A stretch of 64,000 nucleotides of DNA. It comes from Kutzneria chonburiensis (lineage in GTDB: Bacteria; Actinomycetota; Actinomycetes; Mycobacteriales; Pseudonocardiaceae). The stretch lies in assembly GCF_028622115.1 (NCBI RefSeq), contig NZ_CP097263.1, positions 3,472,001 to 3,536,000 on the forward strand, given 5' to 3'. The position numbers and the translations under genes were made by a program. This document shows positions 43,126 through 51,925 of this stretch, piece after piece (the stretch's first letter is position 1; every line of letters begins with the position of its first letter). The notes beneath the pieces are model-generated. The model worked only from the letters and a program-made list of their open reading frames with translations. It did not search any database and was not told the origin of the DNA.

Positions 43126-44262
43126 CACCAGCTCGTCCATCCCCGGCAGGCCGAGGATCCGCCGCTGGAAACCGTGTGCGGCGTAACGGAAAGCCGGGTC
43201 GCCCAGCACCTCCTCACAGGCCAGCAGGATGCCGGCCGGCGTCGCGTCGGCCGGCACCGTGACGCCGAGGCCGAGCTCGGTCAGCCGCTGCGCGTTGGCC
43301 GGGGCCTCGGCGAACAGCGGCATGGCCACCATCGGCACACCAGCGGCCAGCGCCTCCCGCACACCGTTGTAGCCCGCGTGCGTGATGAACAGGTCGCAGG
43401 CCGGCAGCAGCAGTTGCTGCTGCACGAACGGCACCAGGTGCACGTTGCCCGGGCTCGGCCCGTCCCACCGCCGATCCAGTGCCACCACCGCCGTGCAGTC
43501 CAGCTGTCCCAGGGCTTCGACGATCGGCGGCAGCGGCGAGTCGGTGAACATGTGGGCGGCGTTGGAGCCGAGCGTGACCAGCACGAGCGGCCGGTCCGAG
43601 CGCAACGCAGCGATCTCCGGATCCAGCGTGCCGGTTGCCGCCGGGGCCCGGAAGTGCTGGTGCGACGACAGGTTCTCGGCCCACCACTGACTGGGCAGCC
43701 AGCCGATCCACGCATCCCGGGCCAGCTCGTTGATGTGTGGCAACGCCTTCATCCCCAGCGTCGCCCGGGTCTGGTTCAGCGCCGGCAGCAGGCCCGGGTG
43801 GCGGACCGGGGCCAGCGGCGAGGAATCCAGCGTCACACAGCGCACCCCCAGCTGCTCGGCCACCAGGAAGCCGGCGAGCTCCGTGCCCTCGCGGACGATC
43901 AGGTCCGGCCCGAACTCCTCGGCCACCGCGAGCAGATCCACCGCGTTGCGCGCCGCCCCCACTCCGGCGAACAACCGGCCGAACCCCGCCCCCGGCGGCA
44001 TCTCGTTCAGCTCCGGCAACGGCACCCCGTCGGCACTCAGGCCGATCGCCTTGGCCAACTCCGGATCGGCCCGGAACTCCTGGCCCACCAGCATCCTGGG
44101 CAGCGGCCGGTGGTCCAGACCCTGCCGGGCCAGCTCGGCGGCCGGCGGCTGCCCGGTGGCCACCGCCACCTCGTGACCGGCCGCTTGCAGAGCCTTGGCC
44201 ACCGGCACCAACATCGGCACCAGGTGGGAGTACACCGGCATGCCGGTCAGCAACACACGCAC
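43096..44262 (-). CDS. GT1-family (UGT/MGT-type) glycosyltransferase
   Basis: A 388-residue protein in two Rossmann halves. N-terminal acceptor half begins LLTGMPVYSHLVPMLVP, the usual start of macrolide/antibiotic glycosyltransferases. The nucleotide-sugar half carries FITHAGYNGVREALAAGVP and LVTLGSNAAHMF, with Asn/Gln near PANAQRL. The likely substrate is a secondary metabolite, or it inactivates an antibiotic. No cluster of biosynthetic genes is nearby. Confidence 0.9.
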   Translation of the reverse strand: MRVLLTGMPVYSHLVPMLVPVAKALQAAGHEVAVATGQPPAAELARQGLDHRPLPRMLVGQEFRADPELAKAIGLSADGVPLPELNEMPPGAGFGRLFAGVGAARNAVDLLAVAEEFGPDLIVREGTELAGFLVAEQLGVRCVTLDSSPLAPVRHPGLLPALNQTRATLGMKALPHINELARDAWIGWLPSQWWAENLSSHQHFRAPAATGTLDPEIAALRSDRPLVLVTLGSNAAHMFTDSPLPPIVEALGQLDCTAVVALDRRWDGPSPGNVHLVPFVQQQLLLPACDLFITHAGYNGVREALAAGVPMVAMPLFAEAPANAQRLTELGLGVTVPADATPAGILLACEEVLGDPAFRYAAHGFQRRILGLPGMDELVSALVREAQR

Positions 44263-44276
44263 GCATCGACGCTACC

Positions 44277-44930
44277 TCAGCTCACTGCCGGCCGGACCAA
44301 ACCGGACTCGTAGGCCGCGATTACCAGCTGGGCGCGATCGCGGGCGCCGAGTTTCATCAGCAGGCGGCTGACGTGGGTCTTGGTGGTGGTGATGCCGACG
44401 TGCAGATGGTCGGAGATCTCGGCATTGGACAGGCCACGGGCGACCAGCAGCAGGATCTCGCGTTCGCGGGCGGTGATCTGGTGGTCGAGTGTGGCCGGCG
44501 GGACCGGTGGCACGCTGACGAACGCGCGGATGAGGCGGCTGGTGACGCTCGGGGCAAGCAACGCCTCGCCGGCGGCGACGACCCGGACCGCGGCCAGGAG
44601 CTCCGGCGGCCGGCCGTCCTTGAGCATGAAGCCGCTGGCCCCGGCGCGGAGTGCGGCGTAGACGTACTCGTCGAGGTCATAGGTGGTGAGGATGAGCACC
44701 TTGGCCCCGGACGTGGCCACGATCTGCCGGGTGGCCTCGATGCCGTCCATCTCCGGCATCCGGACATCCATGAGCACCACATCGGGCTTCACCTCCGGGA
44801 CGAGTTCCACGGCCTCGCGGCCGTTGCCGGCCTCACCGACCACCAGCAGGTCGGTCGTGCTTTCGAGCAGCACTCGGAAACTGCCGCGAACCAGCGCCTG
44901 GTCGTCGGCGAGCAGCACCCGGGTGGTCAT
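44277..44930 (-). CDS. NarL/LuxR-type response regulator
   Basis: A 217-residue protein. Canonical receiver (LLADDQALVR, acceptor VVLMDVRMP, GFMLKDG) and GerE helix-turn-helix (ITAREREILLLVARG, TKTHVSRLLMKL). Start at 44930 overlaps the stop of the kinase (ATGA), so both are co-translated. Targets unknown. It is 14 bases from the glycosyltransferase start, so that gene may be in the same operon. Confidence 0.94.
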   Translation of the reverse strand: MTTRVLLADDQALVRGSFRVLLESTTDLLVVGEAGNGREAVELVPEVKPDVVLMDVRMPEMDGIEATRQIVATSGAKVLILTTYDLDEYVYAALRAGASGFMLKDGRPPELLAAVRVVAAGEALLAPSVTSRLIRAFVSVPPVPPATLDHQITAREREILLLVARGLSNAEISDHLHVGITTTKTHVSRLLMKLGARDRAQLVIAAYESGLVRPAVS

Positions 44931-46048
44931 GCCACACCATCCGTCGGCAGCACGGCGCGAACGGTGAAGCCGCCTTCGGGGCGGGGCCCGGCGGTGAGCG
45001 TGCCGCCGTGCAGGGCGGCTCGTTCGCGCATGCCGAGCAGACCATGGCCACCGGGGCGCACGGCGCCACCGGGCCCGTCATCGTCAATCTCGATGACCAG
45101 TGCCTCGGTGGTGTGCCTCAGTAGTACGCGGGTCGGCGATGACCCGCCATGCTTGATCACGTTGGTGATCGCCTCCTGGACGATGCGGTAGGCCGACAAT
45201 TCGAGGCCTACCGGCAACGCCCCCTGCCCGTCAAACGACACAGTCACGTCGATGCCGGACTCCGCACGTACCCGCCGCGCCAGGATCTCCAGGTCGGCGA
45301 GCCCGGGCGTGGCCTCGGCCGGCACCGCGGAACGATCTTCGGAGCGAAGCCACCACAGTGACTTTCGTAGCACGGCCAGTCCGGACCGGCCGGTCTCCTC
45401 AATGGACGCCAGCGCGCGACGGGCCTCCTCGGGCCGGCTGTCCAGCACGTAACCGGCCACGCCGGCCTGAAGGGTGATCAGGCTCATCCCGTTGGCCACC
45501 ACGTCGTGCAACTCGCGGGCGATGTGCAGCCGCTCGCGCATGACAGCGGCTTGTATCTCTTGTTCTTGTTGTGCCGCAACGTAACTTCGATGCTCACGGA
45601 GTACGGTCCCCAGACCCCACGCGGCGATCACCATGGCGGCGTCGGTCACGGACTGACCACCCAGGGACCCGAAGGCCCCAGCTAGGAACACGGCCAGCGC
45701 GGCCACCAGCCCGATCACGGCCGTTCGACGCGACCGCGACACCGCGACCGAGTATGCGGCCACCGCGACCGTCACGAAGGGCGCGCCGATAATGGGCAGC
45801 AGCACCAGCGTCGAACACGCCGCCAGCACCACCCAGTACACCGCCACCGGCCAGATCCGCCGGACGGCTATCGGCGTCGTCGCGGCCAGCGTGATCACGA
45901 ATCCCACTGCCGCCGGCAGGTTGTACTGTTCGATCCGGGGCGAGGCCGGCACGACCAACGCGACCAGCGCCAGAGCCAGCACGGCGTCGAGGGCGAGCCA
46001 GTGCTCGCGGCGCAACCGGCTGGTGAGCGGCACTCGGAGTTCGGACAC
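44927..46048 (-). CDS. Two-component sensor histidine kinase (NarX-like HisKA_3)
   Basis: 373 residues from a GTG at 46048; a longer ORF to 46453 runs into the divergent gene. About five membrane helices at 15-140. The dimerisation/His motif is ARELHDVVANGMSLI, then HATPase motifs (IVQEAITNVIKHGG, IDDDGPGG, GHGLLGMRERAAL). Partner of the downstream response regulator. Divergent from the TAP-type hydrolase, which may be a target. Confidence 0.93.
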   Translation of the reverse strand: MSELRVPLTSRLRREHWLALDAVLALALVALVVPASPRIEQYNLPAAVGFVITLAATTPIAVRRIWPVAVYWVVLAACSTLVLLPIIGAPFVTVAVAAYSVAVSRSRRTAVIGLVAALAVFLAGAFGSLGGQSVTDAAMVIAAWGLGTVLREHRSYVAAQQEQEIQAAVMRERLHIARELHDVVANGMSLITLQAGVAGYVLDSRPEEARRALASIEETGRSGLAVLRKSLWWLRSEDRSAVPAEATPGLADLEILARRVRAESGIDVTVSFDGQGALPVGLELSAYRIVQEAITNVIKHGGSSPTRVLLRHTTEALVIEIDDDGPGGAVRPGGHGLLGMRERAALHGGTLTAGPRPEGGFTVRAVLPTDGVA

Positions 46049-46147
46049 GCGCCGATCGTATCGAGGCGGCGCGGCCGTCACGTCCTTCTCGAGAATGACC
46101 CACCCGAGCCGGACGACATGGCCTCGCCCCGGCCGCAGAATCGCCGC

Positions 46148-47560
46148 ATGCACCGAATCATCGCGCTGGCAGCCGCAGTGTCCTTCTTCGCCGGGCCCTT
46201 GCTCGCCGGCCCCGGGTTTCGTCCGTCCGCAGTGGACTGGACGGACTGCGGCAAGGGCGTGCTGTGCGCCACCATGACCGTACCGGCGGACTGGCACCAT
46301 CCCGGCGGTCCGACCACGCTGGTGAACCTGGCCAAGATACCGGCCAAGGGCGCCGGCGAGGGCACTCTCATCGTCAACCTGGGCAGCGGTGTCGGCACCG
46401 CCACCACGCACGCCACCCCGCGTATGCCCGTGTACGACGAGCTGACCGCACATTTCGACGTCGTGGTCATGGACTCACGGGGCGTCGGCCAACCCGACAA
46501 CGGCACGCTGATCCCGTGCCCGGTGCCGCAGCCCGCACCGACCGATCTGGTGAAAGCCACCTCCGAGGCCGACTGGGACGCCCACGCGCGCAAGGTCGCG
46601 GCCTACGACGCCAGTTGCCGCAAGGCCGCCGGCCTCCTGTACGACGGCCTCACCAGTTGGCAGACCGCGCACGACCTCGAGGCCCTCCGGGTGGCGGTAG
46701 GCGCGCCGAAACTGCACTATATCGGCAATTCCTATGGCGCTACCTACGGCCAGGCCTACGCCGAACTGTTCCCGACGCACGTGCGGAGCATGGTCCTGGA
46801 CAGCACGCCCGACCACACCCGGCCTCGTCTGGAAGACTGGCTGCGCGACCGAGCCATCACCCAGGAGCAGCAGCTGTTCCGGTTTCGCGACTGGTGTGAC
46901 GCCCGCGCCTCGTGTCCGTTACGCGGGCAGGATGCGGTGCGGATCTGGGACGATCTCGTGGCCCATCCCCCGGTGTCCGTCGGCGTGCTCGACGCCGGCC
47001 TGCTCACCAGCCTGCTGACGCCGCCGACCTGGCCCAAGCTGGCCTCCGCCCTGGCCAAGGCTCGTGACGGTGACCCCGGCGGCTTCCTCACCACCATCGC
47101 TCCCCCGCCACCCGAGTCCGCCGGCTACCTGATGAATGAGACCTTGTGTCACGACTACCTGCCCGAAGTGCCGAGCTATCAGCAATTCCAGCCGATCGAA
47201 CGGCGTCTCAAAGCCATCGCCCCGCACATCGGCTGGACCGAGGGCCGCCTCGAACTGGGTCGCTGCCTCGGTTTATCGCACGGACCGTCCTATCCGCCCG
47301 CACTGCTCAAGGCCACCGGGATGCCGCCCGCCCTGGTCGTCGTCGGCCGGCTCGACAGCAATTCCCCCAGTCTCGGCGCCGCCAACGTCGCCGCCCAACT
47401 GCCGGGTGCCCGCGCGCTGTGGCACGGCGACGGCCACGCCGCCTACTTCCTGCACGGCAACACCTGCGTCAATGGCTACGTGATCAGGTACCTGGCCGAC
47501 GACACGCTGCCGCCACCCGGCGTGACGTGTCCGGCGGAGATGATGAGCCATGTCGGATGA
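46148..47560 (+). CDS. Secreted alpha/beta hydrolase with TAP-like C-terminus
   Basis: 470 residues from an ATG at 46148, signal peptide about 1-22. The nucleophile is in YIGNSYGATYGQ. The TAP-like C-terminal domain provides the His (WHGDGHAAYFLHG) and a Cys pair (NTCVN, VTCP) typical of this actinobacterial family (SlpD/E tripeptidyl aminopeptidases). Likely a secreted peptidase cutting short peptides; some members are esterases. Confidence 0.9.
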   Translation: MHRIIALAAAVSFFAGPLLAGPGFRPSAVDWTDCGKGVLCATMTVPADWHHPGGPTTLVNLAKIPAKGAGEGTLIVNLGSGVGTATTHATPRMPVYDELTAHFDVVVMDSRGVGQPDNGTLIPCPVPQPAPTDLVKATSEADWDAHARKVAAYDASCRKAAGLLYDGLTSWQTAHDLEALRVAVGAPKLHYIGNSYGATYGQAYAELFPTHVRSMVLDSTPDHTRPRLEDWLRDRAITQEQQLFRFRDWCDARASCPLRGQDAVRIWDDLVAHPPVSVGVLDAGLLTSLLTPPTWPKLASALAKARDGDPGGFLTTIAPPPPESAGYLMNETLCHDYLPEVPSYQQFQPIERRLKAIAPHIGWTEGRLELGRCLGLSHGPSYPPALLKATGMPPALVVVGRLDSNSPSLGAANVAAQLPGARALWHGDGHAAYFLHGNTCVNGYVIRYLADDTLPPPGVTCPAEMMSHVG

Positions 47561-47570
47561 CGCGCTACCG

Positions 47571-48085
47571 TCACAGGCAGGTGATCCAGTAGTCGCCGTC
47601 GGAGTCGCGGTGGACACCGTGGGTCTCGCTGGGAAACCCGGGAAGTGGCGGTCGAAGTCCTCGAGGGCCCGCAGGTAGCGCAGGGTGGGCTCGTCGTGGT
47701 GGCCGGCGTTCTCGCCGGGCATGAGGTCGGGGATGCCAGGTGGGGTGGTGACGACCTGGGTCGCCACGGTGCGGTCGGCCAGCTCGGCGAGGCGGACGAA
47801 TTCGGTGCCGCCGCGCAGCGGACGCTGGTAGGTCTGGGCCCGACTTGCCCTTGGTGATGCCCATGGAGAACAGGATCAGACAGGTGTAGGCGTCGGTCTT
47901 CTCGACGACGGTGCAACCGGGTGAACCGGTTCATCAGCGCGGTCAGCACCGACTCGGCCGACCGTTCCAGTACCCAGTCGGCGTCGTGCAGGTCCCAGCT
48001 CACCAGGGCCGCCGTCAGATCGCCGCCACACAGGTATAGAGGGCATTCGGCCGCAGCGCCGATCGCCCGGACGACTGGATGCACC
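47571..48085 (-). pseudogene. Decayed Orn/Lys/Arg decarboxylase (C-terminal remnant)
   Basis: Read from the right, the recognisable pieces appear in turn: EKTDAYTCLILFSMGITKG in one frame, TEFVRLAELADRTVATQVV through DRHFPGFP in a second frame, then SETHGVHRDSDGDYWITCL back in the first. This is the known C-terminal end of fold-type I basic amino-acid decarboxylases, where PGFPSETHGV is continuous. Loss of one base near 47640 explains the last switch. At least three frame changes and no catalytic PLP domain: a dead gene, about 170 of ~700 residues left. Confidence 0.8.
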
Positions 48086-48324
48086 CGTCAGCCGATCGGT
48101 CCATCGTCCACTGCGGACACTTGTTGACCTGTCAAGGGAGGTCGCGCGCCGCGCACCACACCGCTGTCCACAAACGACTGTTGTTTCATTTGTTCCAGGC
48201 GCTTTTCGATACATGTTCCTTTGTGTGCCAGCGATGTTGACATACGTGAAATCCGGTGCTGCACTCTCCGCACCCTGTTACAGCAGTGTTACATTTGTTT
48301 CAAGACAAGGGAGGGTGTCCCTGC

Positions 48325-50211
48325 ATGACCTCCACCAAATCCCGTCACCGGCTGCTGGCCGGCTGTGCCGCGGCGGCGCTGGTCGCCTCTGCGGCCGCCT
48401 ACGCGGTCACCCAGGCCCCGCCGGCGTTCGCGGCGACCACTGCCAACGTGTGGCTGACCACGCCGGACCAGAGCAACAAGCTGACCCAGAAGACGCCGGT
48501 GTCGTTCGGCTCGCCGGGCAGCGGCCCGGTGATCACCATCGATCCGAACACCACCTACCAGTCCATGGTCGGCTTCGGTGCCTCGCTGACCGACGCGGCC
48601 GCCTGGAACATCGCCAACTCCTCGGCCCGCAACAGCATCATGACCTCGCTGTTCAGCCCGACCGGCGGCATCGGCCTGAGCTGGCTGCGCCAGCCGCTCG
48701 GCGCGAGCGACTTCTCGCGCAGCTTCTACAGCTACGACGACGGGTCGGCCGACCCGAGCCTGTCGCGCTTTTCGGTCGCGCATGACCAGTCCTACATCCT
48801 GCCGCTGGTCACGCAGGCCAAGCAGCTCAACCCGGCCGCGTCGGTGATGGTCGTGCCGTGGAGCGCGCCGGGCTGGATGAAGACCAACAACAACCTGGTC
48901 GGCGGCTCGCTGTCGACCAACTACGAGAGCACCTTCGCCGACTACCTGGTCAAGTCGGTGCAGGCCTACCAGTCGGCCGGCGTGCCGGTGCAGTACCTGG
49001 CCGTGCAGAACGAGCCGCAGAACCAGCCCGGCGGCTATCCCGGCATGCTGATGGACGCCAACCAGCAGGCCCGCATCATCAACAACCTGGCGCCGAAGCT
49101 GTCGCAGGCCGGCCTGAGTACGAAGATCCTGGCCTGGGACCACAACTGGGACAACCCGGGCTACGCCACGTCGGTGCTGTCCCAGACCGGCAGCAACACC
49201 GCGGGCTCGGCCTGGCACTGCTACGGCGGCGACCCCAGCGCCCAGACCGGTGTGCACAACCAGTTCCCCGGCAAGGACATCTTCTTCACCGAGTGCTCGG
49301 GCACCGAGTCGGGCAACACCTTCGCCGACTCTCTCGTGTGGCAGGGCCGCAATCTGGCCGTCGGCGCGACCCGCAACTGGGCCCGCTCGGTCAGCCTGTG
49401 GAACATGGCGCTGGACGCCGACCACGGCCCGGTGATCGGCTCCTGCGGCAACTGCATGGGCCTGGTGACGGTGAACGGCGGCAGCGTCACCTACAACGCC
49501 GACTACTACGTGCTGGGACACCTGGCCAAGTTCGTCAAGCCGGGGGCGGTGCGGATCAACTCCACCGCGCAGAGCCAGGGCGGCATCGAGAACGTGGCGT
49601 TCAAGAACCCGGACGGCACCATCGCTCTGGTGGCGGTGAATTCCGGCGGCACGCAGAACTTCCAGGTCTCCTACAACGGCCAGTCGTTCGGCTACAGCCT
49701 GCCCGGCGGCTCGATGGCCACCTTCACCTGGCCGGGCACCGGCGGCACCACCCCGCCGCCGACCGGGATCGACTCGTCCAAGTGGTACTCGGTGACCGCC
49801 CAGGTCAGCAGCAAGTGCCTGGACGCGGCCAACCGCGGCACCGCCGACGGCACCGCGTTGCAGCAGTGGTCCTGCACCGCGGCGACCAACCAGCAGTGGC
49901 AGTTCCGGTCCACCGGTGACGGCTACTACCAGGTGGTGAACCGGAATGCGGCCAACCTGGCCTGGGACGTCAGCGGTGGCGCTGGCGCGACGGGCGATGG
50001 CGTGACCGTGCAGCTGTGGAGCTACGTCGGGGGCTCCAACCAGCAGTGGCAGGCCGTCGACAACGGCAACGGGTCGTACCGATTCGTGGCCAGGAACAGC
50101 ACCAAGTGTCTCGATGTGCGGGATCAGTCCACTTCGGACGGTGGGCTGCTCCAGCAGTGGACGTGCAGCGGTGGGCCGGCGCAGTCGTTCCAGCTGACCG
50201 CTCAGTCGTAG
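48325..50211 (+). CDS. Secreted GH30 glycoside hydrolase with ricin-B lectin domain
   Basis: 628 residues from an ATG at 48325 (GGGAGGG upstream). Signal peptide about 1-36. GH30 barrel and side beta-domain at about 40-480: acid/base Glu230 in AVQNEPQNQ, nucleophile Glu323 in FFTECSGTE. A Thr/Pro/Gly linker, then a ricin-type beta-trefoil (about 505-628) with QxW repeats (QQWSC, NQQWQF, NQQWQAV, QQWTC). GH30 enzymes include beta-1,6-glucanases and glucosylceramidases; the fungal-wall beta-1,6-glucan is a plausible target but not certain. Confidence 0.93.
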   Translation: MTSTKSRHRLLAGCAAAALVASAAAYAVTQAPPAFAATTANVWLTTPDQSNKLTQKTPVSFGSPGSGPVITIDPNTTYQSMVGFGASLTDAAAWNIANSSARNSIMTSLFSPTGGIGLSWLRQPLGASDFSRSFYSYDDGSADPSLSRFSVAHDQSYILPLVTQAKQLNPAASVMVVPWSAPGWMKTNNNLVGGSLSTNYESTFADYLVKSVQAYQSAGVPVQYLAVQNEPQNQPGGYPGMLMDANQQARIINNLAPKLSQAGLSTKILAWDHNWDNPGYATSVLSQTGSNTAGSAWHCYGGDPSAQTGVHNQFPGKDIFFTECSGTESGNTFADSLVWQGRNLAVGATRNWARSVSLWNMALDADHGPVIGSCGNCMGLVTVNGGSVTYNADYYVLGHLAKFVKPGAVRINSTAQSQGGIENVAFKNPDGTIALVAVNSGGTQNFQVSYNGQSFGYSLPGGSMATFTWPGTGGTTPPPTGIDSSKWYSVTAQVSSKCLDAANRGTADGTALQQWSCTAATNQQWQFRSTGDGYYQVVNRNAANLAWDVSGGAGATGDGVTVQLWSYVGGSNQQWQAVDNGNGSYRFVARNSTKCLDVRDQSTSDGGLLQQWTCSGGPAQSFQLTAQS

Positions 50212-50271
50212 GTTCGCCCGTTCGGGCGCGCTCCGGTCAGGCTGCGCGCCCGAACCCCGCTCCCAGCGTCC

Positions 50272-50868
50272 TCAGCCCCGCAGGTCCCCGATCCCGGCCG
50301 GGCGACCGGGCAGCTCCGACTCCACGAGCAGTCCGTCCAGGTACACCTGCAATCCCCGGTGCGCGAACACCTCGATGTCGGCCCAACTCTGCCCGGCGCC
50401 GGGCCGGGTCAGTTGTGCCAGGGCCATCAGCACGTCGCCGAACCCGACGTCGCGGCGGATCTCTCCGGTGTCCTGGGCCGCGGTCACCAACTCGTCCACC
50501 GCGTCGATCACTCGCTGCTTCAGCTCGGACAGGCCGTCGTGGTCGTCGGCGGCGAGCAACGGGCACAGGATGGTGATCCGCAGGTCGGCGACGGCGTGCA
50601 CGAAACGGGCCAGGGCGTCGAAGGGCTCGGTCTCGGCCAGCAGGGCCCGCTCGGCCTCCTCGGCGGTCCGGGTCATCACCTGCCGCACGACCTCGTGCAG
50701 CAGCACTCCGCGGTCGGCGAAGTGCCGGTACACGGTCGCGTTGCCGATCGCCGCACGCTTGGCGATGTCGTCGAGGGCGGCCTCCGGCCCCTGCTCGGCG
50801 AACACATCGACGGCGGCGGCCAGTATCCGCGCCCGGTTGCGGAGCGCATCGGCCCGAACTGCCGGCAT
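50272..50868 (-). CDS. TetR-family transcriptional regulator
   Basis: 198 residues from the ATG at 50868, preceded by GGGGAGG (an ATG at 50886 would lie in the operator). N-terminal helix-turn-helix typical of TetR (AALDDIAKRAAIGNATVYRHF). Divergent from the luciferase-like monooxygenase; the two operators between them fit control of both genes by this protein. Confidence 0.93.
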   Translation of the reverse strand: MPAVRADALRNRARILAAAVDVFAEQGPEAALDDIAKRAAIGNATVYRHFADRGVLLHEVVRQVMTRTAEEAERALLAETEPFDALARFVHAVADLRITILCPLLAADDHDGLSELKQRVIDAVDELVTAAQDTGEIRRDVGFGDVLMALAQLTRPGAGQSWADIEVFAHRGLQVYLDGLLVESELPGRPAGIGDLRG

Positions 50869-50884
50869 AACCTCCCCTCTCATC

Positions 50885-50942
50885 AAGTGGGGATCCTATC
50901 CCCACTTATGCTACGGTCAAAGCGGGGAACAAGTCCCCACTT
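50885..50942. promoter_or_regulatory. Two 23-bp TetR-type operators
   Basis: AAGTGGGGAT-CCT-ATCCCCACTT (50885-50907, perfect) and AAGCGGGGA-ACAAG-TCCCCACTT (50920-50942, one mismatch), centres 35 bases apart, in the divergent promoter of the TetR and monooxygenase genes. Confidence 0.85.
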
Positions 50943-50953
50943 AGGGAGGGATC

Positions 50954-51925
50954 ATGCGTTTCGGACTCATCATCGACTTCCGCGGCTCACCCCAGGAGAC
51001 CCGAAGTCCGGCCCGGCTCTACGCCGACACCGTCGAGCACCTGACCCACGCCGAGGAGCTGGGCTTCGGCCACGCCCTGATCGGCGAGCACCACTTCACC
51101 GACGACCACTTCGTGCCGTCGCCGCTGGTCGCGGCCACCGCCATCGCCGCCCGCACGACGACGATGCGCGTCGCCACCAACGTCGCCCTGCTGCCGCTCT
51201 ACCACCCGGTCCGCCTGGCCGAAGACGTCGCCGTGCTGGACGTCCTGTCCAACGGCCGCGTCGACCTCGGTGTCGGGGTCGGCTACCGCGCCGCCGAGTT
51301 CGCCGGGTACGGCGTCGCCCGGGAAAACGTTGGCAGCACGGCAAACGAGACCCTCAACACGGTCCGCCGCCTGCTGAGCGGCGACACCGTCGACGGCGCG
51401 CGGATCACCCCACGACCCGTACAGGACCCACACCCGCCGATCTGGGTCGGCGGCACCAGCCGCGCCGCCGTGCGCCGCGCGGCGCTCTACGGCGACGCCT
51501 ACACCGGCCCCGCCGACCCGACGGTGTGGCGCATGTACCTGGACGAGTTAGCCACGACCGGCAAGCAGCCGCGGCTCAATCTGACCGGCAGCCCGTGGCT
51601 GTTCGTCTCCGACGACCCCGAGCGCACGCTCGCGCAGGTCGGCCCCGGCCTGCTGCACTGGTTCGCCGAAGCCGCCCGCCTAACGCAAGCCAACAACGTC
51701 AGCCACAGCGGCATCCGCGCCGTCACCACGATCGACGATCTCCGCGGCCTGGTCTCGATCCTCACGCCGGACGACATGGTGGCCAAGATCCGGTCCATGG
51801 TCGGCGATCTCCCGGTCGACACCTTCGGCCTTCGACTGGCCGCCCCCGGCATGCCGGCTCGTGACGTCGCCGATCACCTGGAGCTGTTCGCCGGCAAGGT
51901 GTTGCCGCGCTTCTCCGGCAGCTGA
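50954..51925 (+). CDS. LLM-class flavin-dependent (luciferase-like) monooxygenase
   Basis: A 323-residue protein. Start has AGGGAGG 7 bases before. Typical LLM features: GEHHFTDDHFVPSPL near the N-terminus, the MRVATNVALLPLYHPVRLAE barrel strand, FGLGVGVGYR-type DLGVGVGYRAAEF, and PPIWVGG. It uses reduced F420 or FMN; which one cannot be told. The gene is inferred to be repressed by the divergent TetR. Its last 52 bases overlap the convergent STAND gene. Confidence 0.93.
   Translation: MRFGLIIDFRGSPQETRSPARLYADTVEHLTHAEELGFGHALIGEHHFTDDHFVPSPLVAATAIAARTTTMRVATNVALLPLYHPVRLAEDVAVLDVLSNGRVDLGVGVGYRAAEFAGYGVARENVGSTANETLNTVRRLLSGDTVDGARITPRPVQDPHPPIWVGGTSRAAVRRAALYGDAYTGPADPTVWRMYLDELATTGKQPRLNLTGSPWLFVSDDPERTLAQVGPGLLHWFAEAARLTQANNVSHSGIRAVTTIDDLRGLVSILTPDDMVAKIRSMVGDLPVDTFGLRLAAPGMPARDVADHLELFAGKVLPRFSGS

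Noticed and set aside
46001-46147. N-terminal extension of the TAP-type hydrolase
   Set aside because: It would overlap the divergent kinase start, and a good signal peptide begins at the ATG at 46148.
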